From contig NZ_AORY01000001.1 in NCBI RefSeq assembly GCF_000382485.1, positions 281,739 through 345,738 of the forward strand: 64,000 nucleotides of DNA, written 5' to 3'. This DNA comes from Sphingomonas sp. Mn802worker (lineage in GTDB: Bacteria; Pseudomonadota; Alphaproteobacteria; Sphingomonadales; Sphingomonadaceae). A program made the position numbers and the translations under genes. The notes below the pieces were generated by a model. It did not search any database. It was not told the DNA's origin and was given only the letters and a program-made list of their open reading frames with translations. Positions within the stretch are counted from its first letter, which is position 1; each line of letters starts with the position of its first letter. Below, piece by piece: positions 8,723-18,361 of the stretch.

Positions 8723-9244
8723 ATGGCAAAGCCGGTCAACATGACTGCCCCACCCCAGCCCGCCCCTTCCCAGATCGCGTCGCCGCAGTTTCTTCGGGAG
8801 CCCGAGCTGCGTCGAGGCTTGGAGCTGCTCTACTTCGGGAACAGCCATATTACACGCGCGATCGACCAGGGCCTGGCGAAACAGGGGCTGGGCCGCGCGC
8901 ATCACCGCGCCTTGTACTTCATCGCGCGCCGGCCCGACATGCCGGTCAGCGAGTTGCTCGCACTGCTCAACATCACCAAGCAATCGCTCGGCCGCGTGCT
9001 GAACGAGTTGATCGAACGCGACTTTGTCGACACGCGGCCGGGCGAGCGCGATCGGCGGCAGCGGCTGCTGCGCCTGACCGAGGCGGGCGCGGCGTTGGAG
9101 GCGCAATTGTTCGACGCGCTGCGCGAGCGGCTGTCGGCGGCCTATTCGCGCGCCGGCATGAATGCGGTGACGGGGTTCTGGGCCGTGCTCGAAGGACTGA
9201 TCCCGGCGGAGGAAATGCCGCGCGTCGAGGCGCTGCGGCGCTGA
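8723..9244 (+). CDS. MarR family transcriptional regulator
   Basis: A 173-residue winged-helix regulator. Residues 60-130 hold the MarR core (MPVSELLALLNITKQSLGR, then the wing around GERDRRQRLLRLTEAG). Flanking helices would form the dimer. An alternative start is the ATG at 8741. It is divergent from ilvE with about 55 nt between starts, so it probably controls itself and perhaps ilvE. The ligand is unknown. Confidence 0.85.
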   Translation: MAKPVNMTAPPQPAPSQIASPQFLREPELRRGLELLYFGNSHITRAIDQGLAKQGLGRAHHRALYFIARRPDMPVSELLALLNITKQSLGRVLNELIERDFVDTRPGERDRRQRLLRLTEAGAALEAQLFDALRERLSAAYSRAGMNAVTGFWAVLEGLIPAEEMPRVEALRR

Positions 9245-9245
9245 T

Positions 9246-10040
9246 TTAGCCGCGTCGCTCGGCCGCCATGGCGCGGCCGCGGTGGATGGCGGCTTCCAGC
9301 GTGCGGGTCAGCAAGGTGGCGAGCGCGCGGTCGGCGTCGAGCACGTTCAACCCCTGCCGCGTCATGCCGCCGGGACTGGCGACCGCATCGGCCAGCGCCG
9401 CGGGCGTCCGTTCGTTCGCTGCCGCCATCTGCGCCGCTCCCGACACGGTGGTCATCGCGACGGCGGCGGCATCGGCGCGCGCAAGGCCCATCATCTCTCC
9501 GGCGGCGCTGAGCGCATCGATGAAGCGGAACAGAAATGCCGGCCCCGTCCCTGACAGCGCACCGGCGGCCTCGAATGCGTCGGCGTCATCGAACCAGCGT
9601 ACGAGGCCGAGCGGCGCCATCAAGGCGTCGACCCGCGCCCGCGCGGTGTCACTGACGTCAGGAGCGTGGACCGCGACGACGCCCTGCCCGATCTCGACCG
9701 GCAGGTTCGGCATCACGACGACCGGTTCGGGTCCGGGAAAGCGCGTGCGCAGCATCGCCGCGTCGACGCCGGCGAGCATCGAAATGATCACGGATGCCGC
9801 GGCGACACGCACCGCATGGCGAACGGCCACCTCGTCAAGTTGCTGCGGCTTAACGCCCAGGATGACGAGATCGGGCGCGCCGTCCTCGGGCAGATCGCGC
9901 GCCTGGATGACGCCCGCGGGCAGATCACGATCGCCGCGGTTGACGACGTGAACGTCCTGCGCGCGCACCACGCCGCTCGCGATCCAGCGACGGAGCATGG
10001 CACCGGCCATGTTGCCGCAGCCGATCATCCACAATCGCAT
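9246..10040 (-). CDS. proC: Pyrroline-5-carboxylate reductase
   Basis: A 264-residue NAD(P)H-dependent enzyme catalysing the last step of proline synthesis. It starts with the Rossmann motif MIGCGNMAGAML. Near the C-terminus is the family signature around VASPGGMTRQGL, with the helical dimerisation domain between. The start at 10040 lies 5 nt after the stop of the YbjN-like gene, so the two are likely co-transcribed and perhaps coupled. The longer open frame upstream runs into that gene in another frame and is rejected. Confidence 0.9.
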   Translation of the reverse strand: MRLWMIGCGNMAGAMLRRWIASGVVRAQDVHVVNRGDRDLPAGVIQARDLPEDGAPDLVILGVKPQQLDEVAVRHAVRVAAASVIISMLAGVDAAMLRTRFPGPEPVVVMPNLPVEIGQGVVAVHAPDVSDTARARVDALMAPLGLVRWFDDADAFEAAGALSGTGPAFLFRFIDALSAAGEMMGLARADAAAVAMTTVSGAAQMAAANERTPAALADAVASPGGMTRQGLNVLDADRALATLLTRTLEAAIHRGRAMAAERRG

Positions 10041-10045
10041 CGCGC

Positions 10046-10564
10046 TCACGCCTCGCCGTGCGTTTCGACCATCGCGGCGGCGATCGCCTCGGCGGGTGTC
10101 TTGCCGCCCCACAGCACGAACTGGAACACCGGATAGAAGCGCTCGCACTCGTCGATCGCGGTTTCGATCATCAGCTCGGCAGCGGTCAGCGACAGGCTGG
10201 GCTCATCGTCGACCGAATCGACCAAGGTCGCGTTGCGGTACAGCAGGATGCCGCTCGACGACCAAAGCTCGAAATGACCGAGCCAGAGCTGCTCGTTCAC
10301 GAGCGCGAGCGTCTCCCAGATCGCGGGTCGACGATCCTCGGTCACCTTGACGTCGGGGAAGGCGAGGAACTGCAGCACGCCGTCTTCCTCGCGGAACAGC
10401 GCGCGCAGTTCATACTCGGTCCAGCTGCCCTTGATCGTCGCGGTGATTTCCTCATCGTGGCGATCACACGTCCAGCCGTGTGCGAGGAAATACGACTCGA
10501 GCATCTCGAGCGGCGCCTCGCGTTCGGGTTCCAGGTCAGCTTCGTCGAGCATCATCGACGTCAT
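10046..10564 (-). CDS. YbjN domain-containing protein
   Basis: A 172-residue acidic soluble protein with a YbjN-like region (LESYFLAHGW at the start, then a beta-rich part with LQFLAFPDVKV, and LWLGHFELWSSSGILLYRN). YbjN proteins resemble type III secretion chaperones in fold and have been linked to stress and motility, but their function is open. An alternative start is a methionine 3 codons further in. It is part of a leftward run: TspO-like, UbiK-like, YbjN-like, proC. Confidence 0.8.
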   Translation of the reverse strand: MTSMMLDEADLEPEREAPLEMLESYFLAHGWTCDRHDEEITATIKGSWTEYELRALFREEDGVLQFLAFPDVKVTEDRRPAIWETLALVNEQLWLGHFELWSSSGILLYRNATLVDSVDDEPSLSLTAAELMIETAIDECERFYPVFQFVLWGGKTPAEAIAAAMVETHGEA

Positions 10565-10619
10565 CGCACATCGGCGCGAAAAACGGAAAGGGGCTGGTGA
10601 AAGCGGGGCAGCGTGCGCC

Positions 10620-10877
10620 TCAGCCGTTCTGCGGCTTGTTCGCCGCCTCCAACGCGTCGAGCCGCGCGCGCAAAGCGTCATTCTCGTCGCGCGCCGCCGC
10701 CGCCATCGCCTTTACCGCCTCGAACTCGTCGCGGCTGACGAAATCAAGCCCGCCGACCCATTCACGCATCCGGTCACGCGCGCCCGCCTCAGCCTCGCGC
10801 CCGACGCCCGCCAACGTGCCGGCGGCACCGTTGAACAATTTGGCGAGGTCGCCGAAGATCTTGTTTTCCGTCTGCAT
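10620..10877 (-). CDS. UbiK-like accessory factor (BMFP family)
   Basis: An 85-residue protein starting MQTENKIFGDLAKLFNGAAG and ending in a heptad-like coiled coil (RDENDALRARLDALEAAN). This matches the BMFP/UbiK family, where the N-terminal amphipathic part contacts lipids and the C-terminal coiled coil trimerises. E. coli UbiK assists the ubiquinone synthesis complex. Function here is by family. It lies 27 nt after the TspO-like gene and 55 nt before the YbjN-like gene. Confidence 0.8.
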   Translation of the reverse strand: MQTENKIFGDLAKLFNGAAGTLAGVGREAEAGARDRMREWVGGLDFVSRDEFEAVKAMAAAARDENDALRARLDALEAANKPQNG

Positions 10878-10904
10878 GGCGCGTGTCGCTCTCGTTGATA
10901 AGTG

Positions 10905-11465
10905 TCAGCGTAACATCTGGGATGTTCCACCCGCCGGCACAACCGTGTCCGCATCGGGGTTCAATCGCGCGATCTGCCAGTTGAGTACGCCCGCGAAGGC
11001 GATCCATGCGAGGTACGGCAGCATCAACGCCGCAGCGCTGGGTCGAAACCGCGCGAATACCCAAGTCGTCGCCAGCGACAACGCGAAGATCAACGCGATC
11101 ACCAGCAGCGCCGCGCCGACCTTGTGCGCGCCAAAGAACAGCGGCGTCCAGGCAAGGTTGAGCGCGAACTGCGCCGCGAACAGGATGACGCCGACGACAC
11201 GCAGCGGCGCGCCGCGCGCCGACAGGGCGATCGCCAGCGCGAAGCCGATCAGAATATAGAGGACGGTCCAGGCGACGGGAAAGACCCAGCCCGGTGGGGT
11301 AAAGGCTGGTTTGGCGAGCGCGACATACCACGCGTTCTCGGCTCCGGCCGGTACGCTGCGCCCCGACAGAAAGCCGAGCAACAGCACGAGCGGCACGACA
11401 AACGCGGCCCAGCGCACGAACGACATCCGCAACTGGCCCCTGGACGCGATCGAACCCAATTTCAT
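10905..11465 (-). CDS. TspO/MBR family membrane protein
   Basis: A 186-residue protein with five predicted membrane helices and the family pattern WYVALAKPAFTPPGWVFPVAW followed by NLAWTPLFFG and LPYLAWIAFAGVLNW. TspO proteins bind porphyrins and other tetrapyrroles and regulate pigment or stress genes in several alphaproteobacteria. The start at 11465 has AAAGGGG just before it. The N-terminus is about 15 residues longer than common bacterial members. Confidence 0.88.
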   Translation of the reverse strand: MKLGSIASRGQLRMSFVRWAAFVVPLVLLLGFLSGRSVPAGAENAWYVALAKPAFTPPGWVFPVAWTVLYILIGFALAIALSARGAPLRVVGVILFAAQFALNLAWTPLFFGAHKVGAALLVIALIFALSLATTWVFARFRPSAAALMLPYLAWIAFAGVLNWQIARLNPDADTVVPAGGTSQMLR

Positions 11466-11544
11466 CCCCTTTCGGTCGTGTCGCCGGTGCACGATCGCCG
11501 CGCGCGCGTAAACCACCTATTACGCACCCACGTTCCGGGTCGGA

Positions 11545-12297
11545 TCAATCAGCCGGTGGCAGGGCGGGCAGCGTGGCGGCGATCAAAAATTCGACGTTGC
11601 CGTTCGGGCCGGTGATCGGGCTCTCGACGATGCCCTGCACCGCCCATCCGCGCGCGGTAAACCAGTCGGCAACCTCTTGACAGACACGTGCGTGGACCTG
11701 CGCATCACGCACGACGCCGCCCTTCCCGACTTCGCCTCGCCCCGCCTCGAACTGCGGCTTGATGAGCGCGAGCGCGCGCCCGCCCGGACGCGCGAAACCG
11801 AGCGGCACGTCGAGCACCTTGGCCAAACCGATGAAACTGGCGTCGCAGATGACGAGGTCGATGCCCTCAGGCACGTGCGCGTGGGTCAGGATACGCGCGC
11901 TGGTCTGTTCGTGGACGATGACGCGCGGGTCCTGCCGCAGCTTCCACGCCAGCTGATTGCTGCCGCTGTCGACCGCATAGACGCGCGACGCGCCACGGGT
12001 CAGGAGCACGTCGGTGAAGCCACCGGTCGACGATCCGACGTCGATCGCGACCACTCCCGCCACATCCCAGCCGAAGTGATCGAGCCCGTGCGCCAGCTTC
12101 ACCCCGCCGCGTGACACCCAGGGGTGATCGCGTCCGCGTACGTCGAGTAAGGCATCGTCGGCGAGTGCCTGCCCCGGCTTGTCGATTTTTCGATCACCGA
12201 CAAACACCAGCCCTGCCATGATCAGCGCCTGCGCACGCGCACGCGATTCGACGAGGCCGCGGTCCACCAGCATCTGATCGGCGCGTTGCTTTGCCAT
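11545..12297 (-). CDS. tlyA: TlyA family rRNA (cytidine-2'-O)-methyltransferase
   Basis: A 250-residue protein with an N-terminal S4 RNA-binding domain (residues 1-60, starting MAKQRADQMLVDRGLVESR) and an FtsJ-like SAM methyltransferase domain with DVGSSTGGFTDVLL. In mycobacteria TlyA 2'-O-methylates 16S and 23S rRNA; other members are called hemolysin A-like from old work. Length is normal. It lies a little downstream of dxs on the same strand, a common neighbourhood, but with an opposite-strand gene between them. Confidence 0.88.
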   Translation of the reverse strand: MAKQRADQMLVDRGLVESRARAQALIMAGLVFVGDRKIDKPGQALADDALLDVRGRDHPWVSRGGVKLAHGLDHFGWDVAGVVAIDVGSSTGGFTDVLLTRGASRVYAVDSGSNQLAWKLRQDPRVIVHEQTSARILTHAHVPEGIDLVICDASFIGLAKVLDVPLGFARPGGRALALIKPQFEAGRGEVGKGGVVRDAQVHARVCQEVADWFTARGWAVQGIVESPITGPNGNVEFLIAATLPALPPAD

Positions 12298-12531
12298 CGT
12301 GCCGCCTTACCGCGTCGCGCCCGCCGGCTGACAGCGTTTTCAGCATAATTCACCAAAACGCCTCATCGCGTCCGCGTGTCGTCTCATGCGAAATGCTGCA
12401 CTGCACGATTGTCCATCGAGTTAGTAGGTAATACTTTTTGGACGAGGCCGCGGTGGTGCCGACCCCTAGACTGCGCCGCGGCCTCGCCCTGCCGGCCCAT
12501 CCTGACGCGCCGGCGAACAAGGAGGTGACGC

Positions 12532-13197
12532 ATGGCTCGCGCGATGTCCGACCTGGCAGTGACGCCGACGATCCTCACCGTACCCGGCCTCGGCGGCTCC
12601 GGCCCCGCGCACTGGCAAAGCTTGTGGGAAAAGAGCCGCCCTGACACGCGGCGCGTCGATCTCGGCATGTGGGATCGACCGCACCGCAACACCTGGGTTA
12701 CCAAGCTCGATCAGGCGATCTCGTCGGCGCGTGCGCCCGTGATCCTCGTCGCGCACTCGCTCGGCTGCATCGCGGTCGCCTGGTGGGCGGCGATGAGCCC
12801 GCAGCCTTACGGCTGGCCGGTCGCGGGCGCGCTGCTCGTCGCCCCGGCCGATGTCGACCGCGCCAACGTCGCCGCCGAGCTCGCGCCCTTTGCTCCCGCG
12901 CCGAAGCAGCCGCTGCCATTCCCCTCGATCGTGGTCGCATCGGGTGACGATCCCTGGATCGACCCGGCGCGCGCGCACAGCCTGGCGGTCGACTGGGGCA
13001 GTCATTTTGTCGACGCAGGGTTTCACGGTCACCTCAATGCCGCGAGCGGGCTGGGGCGCTGGCCGGAAGGCCTCGAACTGCTCGATCGTGTCGCCGCCGC
13101 CGCCGGTGGGCCACATGGAGAGGCCCGGTCACCCGGCGACGCGCGGATGATCCTGTCGCTACCAACGACGCGCGACGATCGCCTGCCGCTCGGCTAG
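12532..13197 (+). CDS. RBBP9/YdeN-like alpha/beta hydrolase
   Basis: A 221-residue protein with the RBBP9/YdeN pattern: TVPGLGGSGPAHWQSLWE at the start, nucleophile serine in AHSLGC, aspartate in ASGDDPW, and the histidine in FHGHLNA. These are serine hydrolases of unknown natural substrate. A strong AAGGAGGTGACGC site precedes the ATG, so expression may be high. The C-terminal 35 residues after the hydrolase fold look disordered. Its stop overlaps by 4 nt the stop of a convergent gene. Confidence 0.82.
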   Translation: MARAMSDLAVTPTILTVPGLGGSGPAHWQSLWEKSRPDTRRVDLGMWDRPHRNTWVTKLDQAISSARAPVILVAHSLGCIAVAWWAAMSPQPYGWPVAGALLVAPADVDRANVAAELAPFAPAPKQPLPFPSIVVASGDDPWIDPARAHSLAVDWGSHFVDAGFHGHLNAASGLGRWPEGLELLDRVAAAAGGPHGEARSPGDARMILSLPTTRDDRLPLG

Positions 13198-13589
13198 GCG
13201 GAGCACTGCGCGTCGGCGTAGCGGACCAGCGCCGCAACGTCGGGCAACGCCGGGACGACACGGCCGCCCGCGATTGCGCCGGGATCGAGCCGGCGGACGA
13301 CCTCCGTTGCAAGATCCTCGATCTCGCCACTGTCGAGCTTGAGGAAGCGTTTGAGCGTATCCTCGGGCCGGGGCACCACGCCCTCACCGTAGAATGGCGC
13401 GACCGCGGCGCGCACCGCTGGCGCGACGCGTGGGTCGCAGTCGGTGAACACCGCATCGAAGTCCTCGGCGGTCCAGGCGGCACGCACCGCCCGCGCGTGA
13501 CGGACGCGGCGCACCATGGTCCAGTTCACCCACAGCAGTCCGACGACGTACAGCGTGGTCAGCGCCGCGACCTTCTGCCACCCGGTCAT
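13194..13589 (-). CDS. Membrane-anchored protein of unknown function
   Basis: A 131-residue protein with one N-terminal membrane helix (about residues 8-26), a basic stretch (RRVRHARAVR) and an acidic soluble domain. I do not recognise the family. The basic residues after the helix suggest that the C-terminal part faces the cytoplasm. It lies 25 nt downstream of the dxs start-side neighbour region, just upstream of dxs on the same strand, so it may be co-transcribed with dxs or read before it. Low conservation cannot be excluded. Confidence 0.55.
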   Translation of the reverse strand: MTGWQKVAALTTLYVVGLLWVNWTMVRRVRHARAVRAAWTAEDFDAVFTDCDPRVAPAVRAAVAPFYGEGVVPRPEDTLKRFLKLDSGEIEDLATEVVRRLDPGAIAGGRVVPALPDVAALVRYADAQCSA

Positions 13590-13614
13590 TCAGCGCGCAC
13601 CCGGTCGACGTAGG

Positions 13615-15543
13615 TCAGGCGCTCGCTGCCTGCCCCGCGTCGCCGACCTCATTATAGCGTAGCGCCTTCAGCACCGTTTCGACGATGGCGTCGGCGTCTA
13701 GCCCGGCCTGCGCATATTGCACCTCGGGCTTGTCCTGGTCCTGAAACAGGTCGGGCAGTCGCATCGTGCGAATCTTCAGTCCCGCATCGGTCAACCCCTC
13801 GTCTGACGCCATCGTCAGCACATGTGCGCCGAGCCCGCCGACCGCATTCTCCTCGATCGTCACCGCAACCTCGTGGCTGGTCAGCAGGCGGCGGATCAAC
13901 GCATTGTCGAGCGGCTTGGCGAAACGCAGGTCGGCGACCGTCGTCGACAGTCCGCGCGCCTCCAGCGTGTCGGCCGCACGCATCGCCTCGCCGAGGCGGG
14001 TGCCGAGCGACAGGATCGCGACCTTCTTGCCCTCGCGCACGATCCGTCCCTTGCCGATCTCGAGCAGCTCGGGCGTTTCGGGCAAGGCGACGCCGGTGCC
14101 GTTGCCGCGCGGGTAGCGCACTGCGATCGGTCCGGAATCATGTTCGACGCAGGTATGGACCATGTGGACCAACTCGGCCTCGTCCGCCGCCGCCATGACG
14201 ACGAAATTGGGCAGCGTCGCCAGATAGGTCACGTCGAAGCTGCCGGCATGAGTCGCCCCGTCCGCGCCGACCAGTCCCGCGCGGTCGATCGCGAAGCGCA
14301 CCGGCAGATTCTGGATCGCCACGTCGTGGATGACCTGATCATAGGCGCGCTGAAGGAAGGTCGAGTAGATCGCCGCGAACGGCCGCATGCCTTGCGCGGC
14401 CAGCCCGGCGGCAAAGGTCACCGCATGCTGCTCGGCGATGCCGACGTCGAAGAAGCGGTCGGGATAGGCTTGCGCGAACTTGTCCAGCCCGGTCCCCGAC
14501 GGCATCGCCGCGGTGATCGCGCAGATGCGGGGGTCGCTCGCCGCCTCGCGGGTCAGCGCCTCGCCGAAGACGTTCTGATATTGCGGCGGTCCCGGCGGTG
14601 CCTTTGCCTGAGTACCGGTAATGACATCGAACTTCTGCACGCCATGGTACTTGTCCGCCGCGGCCTCGGCCGGAGCGTAGCCCTTGCCCTTCTTGGTCAC
14701 GACATGAACCAGGATCGGGCCTTCCTCGGCGTCGCGCACGTTTTCCAGCACGGGGATCAGATGCTCTAGGTTGTGGCCGTCGATCGGGCCGACGTAGTAG
14801 AAGCCCAGCTCCTCGAACAGCGTGCCGCCCATCGTCATCCCGCGAGCGAACTCGTCGGTCTTGCGCGCGGCGGAGTGGAACGGGCGCGGCAGCTTGCGCG
14901 CCACCCTCTTCATCAACTCCCGCAAGCTCAGGAACTCGCGGCTCGAAACCATGCGCGACAGATAGGCCGAGAGCCCGCCGACCGGCGGTGCGATCGACAT
15001 GTCGTTGTCGTTCAGGATCACGACCAGCCGGTTGCCCGCCGCCTCGGCGTTGTTCATCGCCTCATAGGCCATGCCGGCGCTCATCGCGCCGTCGCCGATC
15101 ACCGCGATGCCCTTGCCCGGCGTGCCTGCCAGCTTGTTGGCGACCGCGAAGCCCAGAGCGGCGGAGATCGAGGTTGACGAGTGCGCCGCGCCGAACGGGT
15201 CGTACTCGCTTTCGCTACGCTTGGTGAAGCCCGACAGCCCGCCGCCCTGACGCAGCGTGCGGATGCGGTCGCGTCGCCCGGTCAGGATCTTGTGCGGATA
15301 GCATTGGTGCCCGACGTCCCAGATCAACCGGTCGCGCGGCGTGTCGAACACGTAGTGGATCGCGGTGGTCAGCTCGACCACGCCAAGGCCCGAACCGAGA
15401 TGCCCGCCGGTCGTACCGACCGCGGAGATCGTCTCCTGTCGCAATTCGTCGGCCAGTTGCGGCAGTTGCTCCGGCGAGAGCTTGCGGAGGTCGGCGGGGG
15501 TGTGGACGGTGTCGAGCAGCGGCGTCACGGGAACATTGGCCAT
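13615..15543 (-). CDS. dxs: 1-deoxy-D-xylulose-5-phosphate synthase
   Basis: A 642-residue thiamine-diphosphate enzyme joining pyruvate and glyceraldehyde 3-phosphate in the first step of the MEP isoprenoid pathway. The ThDP motif is visible as [17 protein letters not shown] followed by ILNDNDMSI. The transketolase-like pyrimidine-binding domain has the glutamate in VGIAEQHAV. Length is as expected. The start at MANVPVTP (15543) is preferred over an upstream in-frame start. Isoprenoid supply fits a carotenoid- and ubiquinone-making sphingomonad. Confidence 0.95.
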   Translation of the reverse strand: MANVPVTPLLDTVHTPADLRKLSPEQLPQLADELRQETISAVGTTGGHLGSGLGVVELTTAIHYVFDTPRDRLIWDVGHQCYPHKILTGRRDRIRTLRQGGGLSGFTKRSESEYDPFGAAHSSTSISAALGFAVANKLAGTPGKGIAVIGDGAMSAGMAYEAMNNAEAAGNRLVVILNDNDMSIAPPVGGLSAYLSRMVSSREFLSLRELMKRVARKLPRPFHSAARKTDEFARGMTMGGTLFEELGFYYVGPIDGHNLEHLIPVLENVRDAEEGPILVHVVTKKGKGYAPAEAAADKYHGVQKFDVITGTQAKAPPGPPQYQNVFGEALTREAASDPRICAITAAMPSGTGLDKFAQAYPDRFFDVGIAEQHAVTFAAGLAAQGMRPFAAIYSTFLQRAYDQVIHDVAIQNLPVRFAIDRAGLVGADGATHAGSFDVTYLATLPNFVVMAAADEAELVHMVHTCVEHDSGPIAVRYPRGNGTGVALPETPELLEIGKGRIVREGKKVAILSLGTRLGEAMRAADTLEARGLSTTVADLRFAKPLDNALIRRLLTSHEVAVTIEENAVGGLGAHVLTMASDEGLTDAGLKIRTMRLPDLFQDQDKPEVQYAQAGLDADAIVETVLKALRYNEVGDAGQAASA

Positions 15544-15635
15544 CGCGGCCGAATATACCAGCGTCACCCTCGTGTCGATTGCAACGATCTACCAGCCCGA
15601 TCAGCGCGGTAGCAGCTTCCGACGGACGCTGTTCC

Positions 15636-16109
15636 TCAGTTGCTGGCGGCGGCCGAGCAGGCGGCGCAACGGCCGCGCACCTCGATGACTGGGCGCTCGG
15701 GCGTGAACCCCGCGTCAGTGGCGGCGGTGCGGACCGCGGCGGTGATGCGATCATTGTCGAGATGCGTCGTCGTGCCGCAGCCATCGCACACGAGGAAGAT
15801 GCAGTCGTGGCGACAGTTGGGGTGCGTGTTGGCGACATAGGCGTTCTCGCTCTCGACCCGTCGTGCCAGATTGTTGCCGACGAAAAGATCGAGGATGCGG
15901 TAGACGCTGTTGGCGGCGACGCGCCGGTCCTGCGCCAGCGACACCGCCTCCGCGATGTCATAGGCAGACGCAGGGCGGCTGAACCCGGCAAGCGCGGTGA
16001 AAACGCTCTCGCGCATCTGCGTCCACTGCTCGCCCGATTGCTCCAGCTGCGCCTGCGCCGCGCGGGTCAATTCCTCGCCGCCGCGCTCGTGATGATCGTG
16101 CCCCGCCAT
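15636..16109 (-). CDS. zur: Fur family regulator, probably zinc uptake regulator Zur
   Basis: A 157-residue Fur-family repressor. The winged helix covers about residues 25-90 (YDIAEAVS, then [19 protein letters not shown]). Two CxxC pairs (CDGC and CAAC near the C-terminus) form the structural zinc site. [15 protein letters not shown] and the pairing with a MerC-type gene favour Zur over Fur or PerR; this is inference. The His-rich N-terminus ([11 protein letters not shown]) is unusual. It lies about 70 nt after the merC-like gene on the same strand, with a palindrome upstream of the pair. Confidence 0.8.
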   Translation of the reverse strand: MAGHDHHERGGEELTRAAQAQLEQSGEQWTQMRESVFTALAGFSRPASAYDIAEAVSLAQDRRVAANSVYRILDLFVGNNLARRVESENAYVANTHPNCRHDCIFLVCDGCGTTTHLDNDRITAAVRTAATDAGFTPERPVIEVRGRCAACSAAASN

Positions 16110-16177
16110 GGGGTGCGAGATAGGGTGATCGTGGGTGCGCGGCAAGCTGTCCGCGGCTCGCGCGATCCGCGGGCCGC

Positions 16178-16576
16178 TCAGGCGTGACGGTGCCGATTGA
16201 GCGCGTGTCCGGTGGCGAGCACAACGACGCCCACGATCGTCAGCGCCGTCTCGGCCAGATGGTGTACGCCGTGCGGCGCGATCACCGCCGCGGCCATCAT
16301 CGCCAGCCCGGCGCCACCCAGCAATAGCGGCAGCGGCCGACCATGCGCCATCACGCCCTTCCCGAACGCGACCGCGCCGATCAGGATCGCCAGCACCAGT
16401 CCGACCTCGTGGATGATCGGATTGCCCAGCAACCCGCCCGCGGTCGACAGCACCGCCACCATGACGGTGGTCGCGACGCAATGCACCAGGCACGCCGCCG
16501 ACAGACCGATCGCCCAGCGATCAAGCCGACTGGCACCGGCTGCCGCCGCATCGGTCGAGGTGGTCTGTTGCGCCAT
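16178..16576 (-). CDS. MerC domain membrane protein
   Basis: A MerC-type protein of about 132 residues with four membrane helices and the conserved CLVHC pair in helix 1 (LSAACLVHCVATTV), plus a His-rich end (HALNRHRHA). MerC proteins move mercuric ion in resistance operons; members next to Zur are thought to handle other divalent metals, probably zinc. I prefer the start MAQQTTS at 16576; a start at 16597 is also possible but would leave the palindrome only 10 nt upstream and no ribosome-binding site. It seems to form an operon with the downstream zur gene. Confidence 0.75.
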   Translation of the reverse strand: MAQQTTSTDAAAAGASRLDRWAIGLSAACLVHCVATTVMVAVLSTAGGLLGNPIIHEVGLVLAILIGAVAFGKGVMAHGRPLPLLLGGAGLAMMAAAVIAPHGVHHLAETALTIVGVVVLATGHALNRHRHA

Positions 16577-16606
16577 TGCGGCCTGATCTAGGTCCATTCG
16601 AGCAAA

Positions 16607-16617
16607 GATACAATATC
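16607..16617. promoter_or_regulatory. Palindrome upstream of merC-zur, possible Zur box
   Basis: GATA-CAA-TATC is a perfect 4-bp-arm palindrome in an AT-rich patch just upstream of the merC-like gene. It could be a short Zur operator giving autoregulation. The arms are shorter than published Zur boxes, so support is modest. Confidence 0.35.
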
Positions 16618-16693
16618 ACATCGCGGGAAAACGTGCTCCCGTCCGATGATGCGAACTGATCGACGCGGCATGGCGCACATTGTATGAAGGGCC

Positions 16694-17758
16694 ATGCTAC
16701 AGGCGACACCCGGATATTCGACAACGGCGCGCCCGCTCGCGATCGCGCGCTGGCTCTACGTGGTGGCGGCGCTGATCGTCGCGATGGTGGTGGTCGGGGG
16801 CATCACACGCCTGACCGAATCGGGGCTGTCAATTACCGAGTGGAAGCCGATCAGCGGCATCATTCCACCGCTCACCACGGCGCAATGGCAGGCAGAATTC
16901 GCCAACTACCAGCGCATTCCCGAATATCAGCAGCTCAACCGCGGCATGACGCTGGACGGGTTCAAGGCGATCTTCTTCTGGGAATATCTGCACCGCGTGC
17001 TCGGTCGCGTGATCGGCATGGCATTCGCGCTGCCACTGATCTGGTTCGCGCTGCGCCGCCGTATTCCGCACGGCTATGGCTGGCGGCTTTGCGCGCTGCT
17101 GGCGCTTGGCGGGCTGCAGGGTGCGATCGGCTGGTGGATGGTCGCCTCCGGCCTGTCGGTCAGGACCGACGTCAGCCACGTGCGGCTGGCCGTCCACCTT
17201 ATCACCGCGCTGACGATCCTCGCCGGGATCGTGTGGACCGCGCGCGACCTCGCCGCTCTGGCTGCGTCGCCGCTTGCGCACCCTGCCCGCCTGACGATTG
17301 GTGCGGCCGCCGTGCTGCTGCTGCTGTTCACGCAGATCACCTATGGGGCATTCACCGCCGGGCTCGATGCCGGCTATGCCTTCGCCAGCTGGCCGCTGAT
17401 GGGCGACGCGTTGTTTCCCGCGGGCGTGCCGATGCTCAATCCCGGCGCGGCCAACCTCGTCGACAACCCGATCGTGGTGCAGTTCATCCATCGCTGGTTC
17501 GCCTTCGCCGCCGCAGCCGGGTTGCTGTGGCTGGCGTGGCGGGTGCGGCAACGCGGTCACCTGCGCGCGGCTGCAGCCGTCGTGGCGCTGGTCGCCCTGC
17601 AGATCACACTGGGTATCGCCACGCTGCTGAGCGGGGTCGAGATCGTGGTCGCGGTCGCGCACCAGGCGAATGCCGCGTTGCTGCTGATCGCGACCATCGT
17701 TGCTGCGCACACGCTCAACGCATCACCCGATCAACGCTTTTATAGCCAGGTATCATAA
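16694..17758 (+). CDS. ctaA: Heme A synthase (COX15/CtaA)
   Basis: A 354-residue polytopic membrane protein with about eight helices. It carries the COX15-type motifs VVGGITRLTESGLSITEWKP, EYLHRVLGR and FIHRWFAF, whose histidines bind heme. It oxidises the C8 methyl of heme O to make heme A for cytochrome aa3 oxidase. The N-terminus is short and typical of alphaproteobacteria. AAGGG lies just before the ATG. It is divergent from merC-zur. Confidence 0.93.
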   Translation: MLQATPGYSTTARPLAIARWLYVVAALIVAMVVVGGITRLTESGLSITEWKPISGIIPPLTTAQWQAEFANYQRIPEYQQLNRGMTLDGFKAIFFWEYLHRVLGRVIGMAFALPLIWFALRRRIPHGYGWRLCALLALGGLQGAIGWWMVASGLSVRTDVSHVRLAVHLITALTILAGIVWTARDLAALAASPLAHPARLTIGAAAVLLLLFTQITYGAFTAGLDAGYAFASWPLMGDALFPAGVPMLNPGAANLVDNPIVVQFIHRWFAFAAAAGLLWLAWRVRQRGHLRAAAAVVALVALQITLGIATLLSGVEIVVAVAHQANAALLLIATIVAAHTLNASPDQRFYSQVS

Positions 17759-17881
17759 TACCCGTCAGCAAAGCCGCCGAAACCTTGACTTGGACGGGGA
17801 TCGGCGGCAGTTGGCCGGCAACGACGCGCGGGGCATCCTCGCCGCGTCGCTTTCCTTCGGTTCATAAAGGTCACGAAGCCC

Positions 17882-18361
17882 ATGAAGGCGCTGATGAAGA
17901 CCACCAAGTCGGCCAAGCCGCACGAGGTGGAGAAGAAGTGGCACATCGTCGATGCGGAGGGCCTGGTGGTCGGTCGCGCCGCGGTGGTGATCGCCAACGT
18001 GCTGCGCGGCAAGCACAAGACCAGCTTTACCCCCCACGTCGATTGCGGTGACAATGTCATCGTCATCAACGCGGACAAGATCCGCTTCACGTCGAACAAG
18101 GCGGAGAAGAAGATCTATTACAAGCACACCGGTTATGCCGGCGGCATCAAGGGCGTGACCGCGGCCAAGGTGCTCGAAGGCCGCTTCCCCGAGCGCGTGC
18201 TCGAGAAGGCTGTCGAGCGCATGATCCCGCGTGGTCCGCTCGGCCGTGAGCAGATGCGCCACCTGCGCATCTTCAAGGGCACCGAGCATCCGCACGAAGC
18301 CCAGAACCCCGAGGTTCTCGACATCGCCGGCATGAGCCGCAAGAACAAGGTGGGCGCATAA
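17882..18361 (+). CDS. rplM: 50S ribosomal protein L13
   Basis: A 159-residue L13 with the typical start ([21 protein letters not shown]) and the [18 protein letters not shown] signature. It binds 23S rRNA early in large-subunit assembly. It forms the usual operon with rpsI: its TAA stop shares one base with the rpsI ATG, giving translational coupling. Confidence 0.97.
   Translation: MKALMKTTKSAKPHEVEKKWHIVDAEGLVVGRAAVVIANVLRGKHKTSFTPHVDCGDNVIVINADKIRFTSNKAEKKIYYKHTGYAGGIKGVTAAKVLEGRFPERVLEKAVERMIPRGPLGREQMRHLRIFKGTEHPHEAQNPEVLDIAGMSRKNKVGA

Noticed and set aside
7615..9249. A 544-codon open frame on the + strand opposite ilvE and over marR
   Set aside because: It is the shadow of high-GC coding DNA; its translation is Arg/His/Asp-rich with no family pattern, while ilvE and marR are clear.
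13822..14769. A 315-codon open frame on the + strand inside dxs
   Set aside because: Antisense shadow of dxs.
17759..17881. Possible L13 autogenous leader or sigma-70 promoter upstream of rplM
   Set aside because: TTGACT is present but no fitting -10 or conserved leader structure can be recognised by eye.
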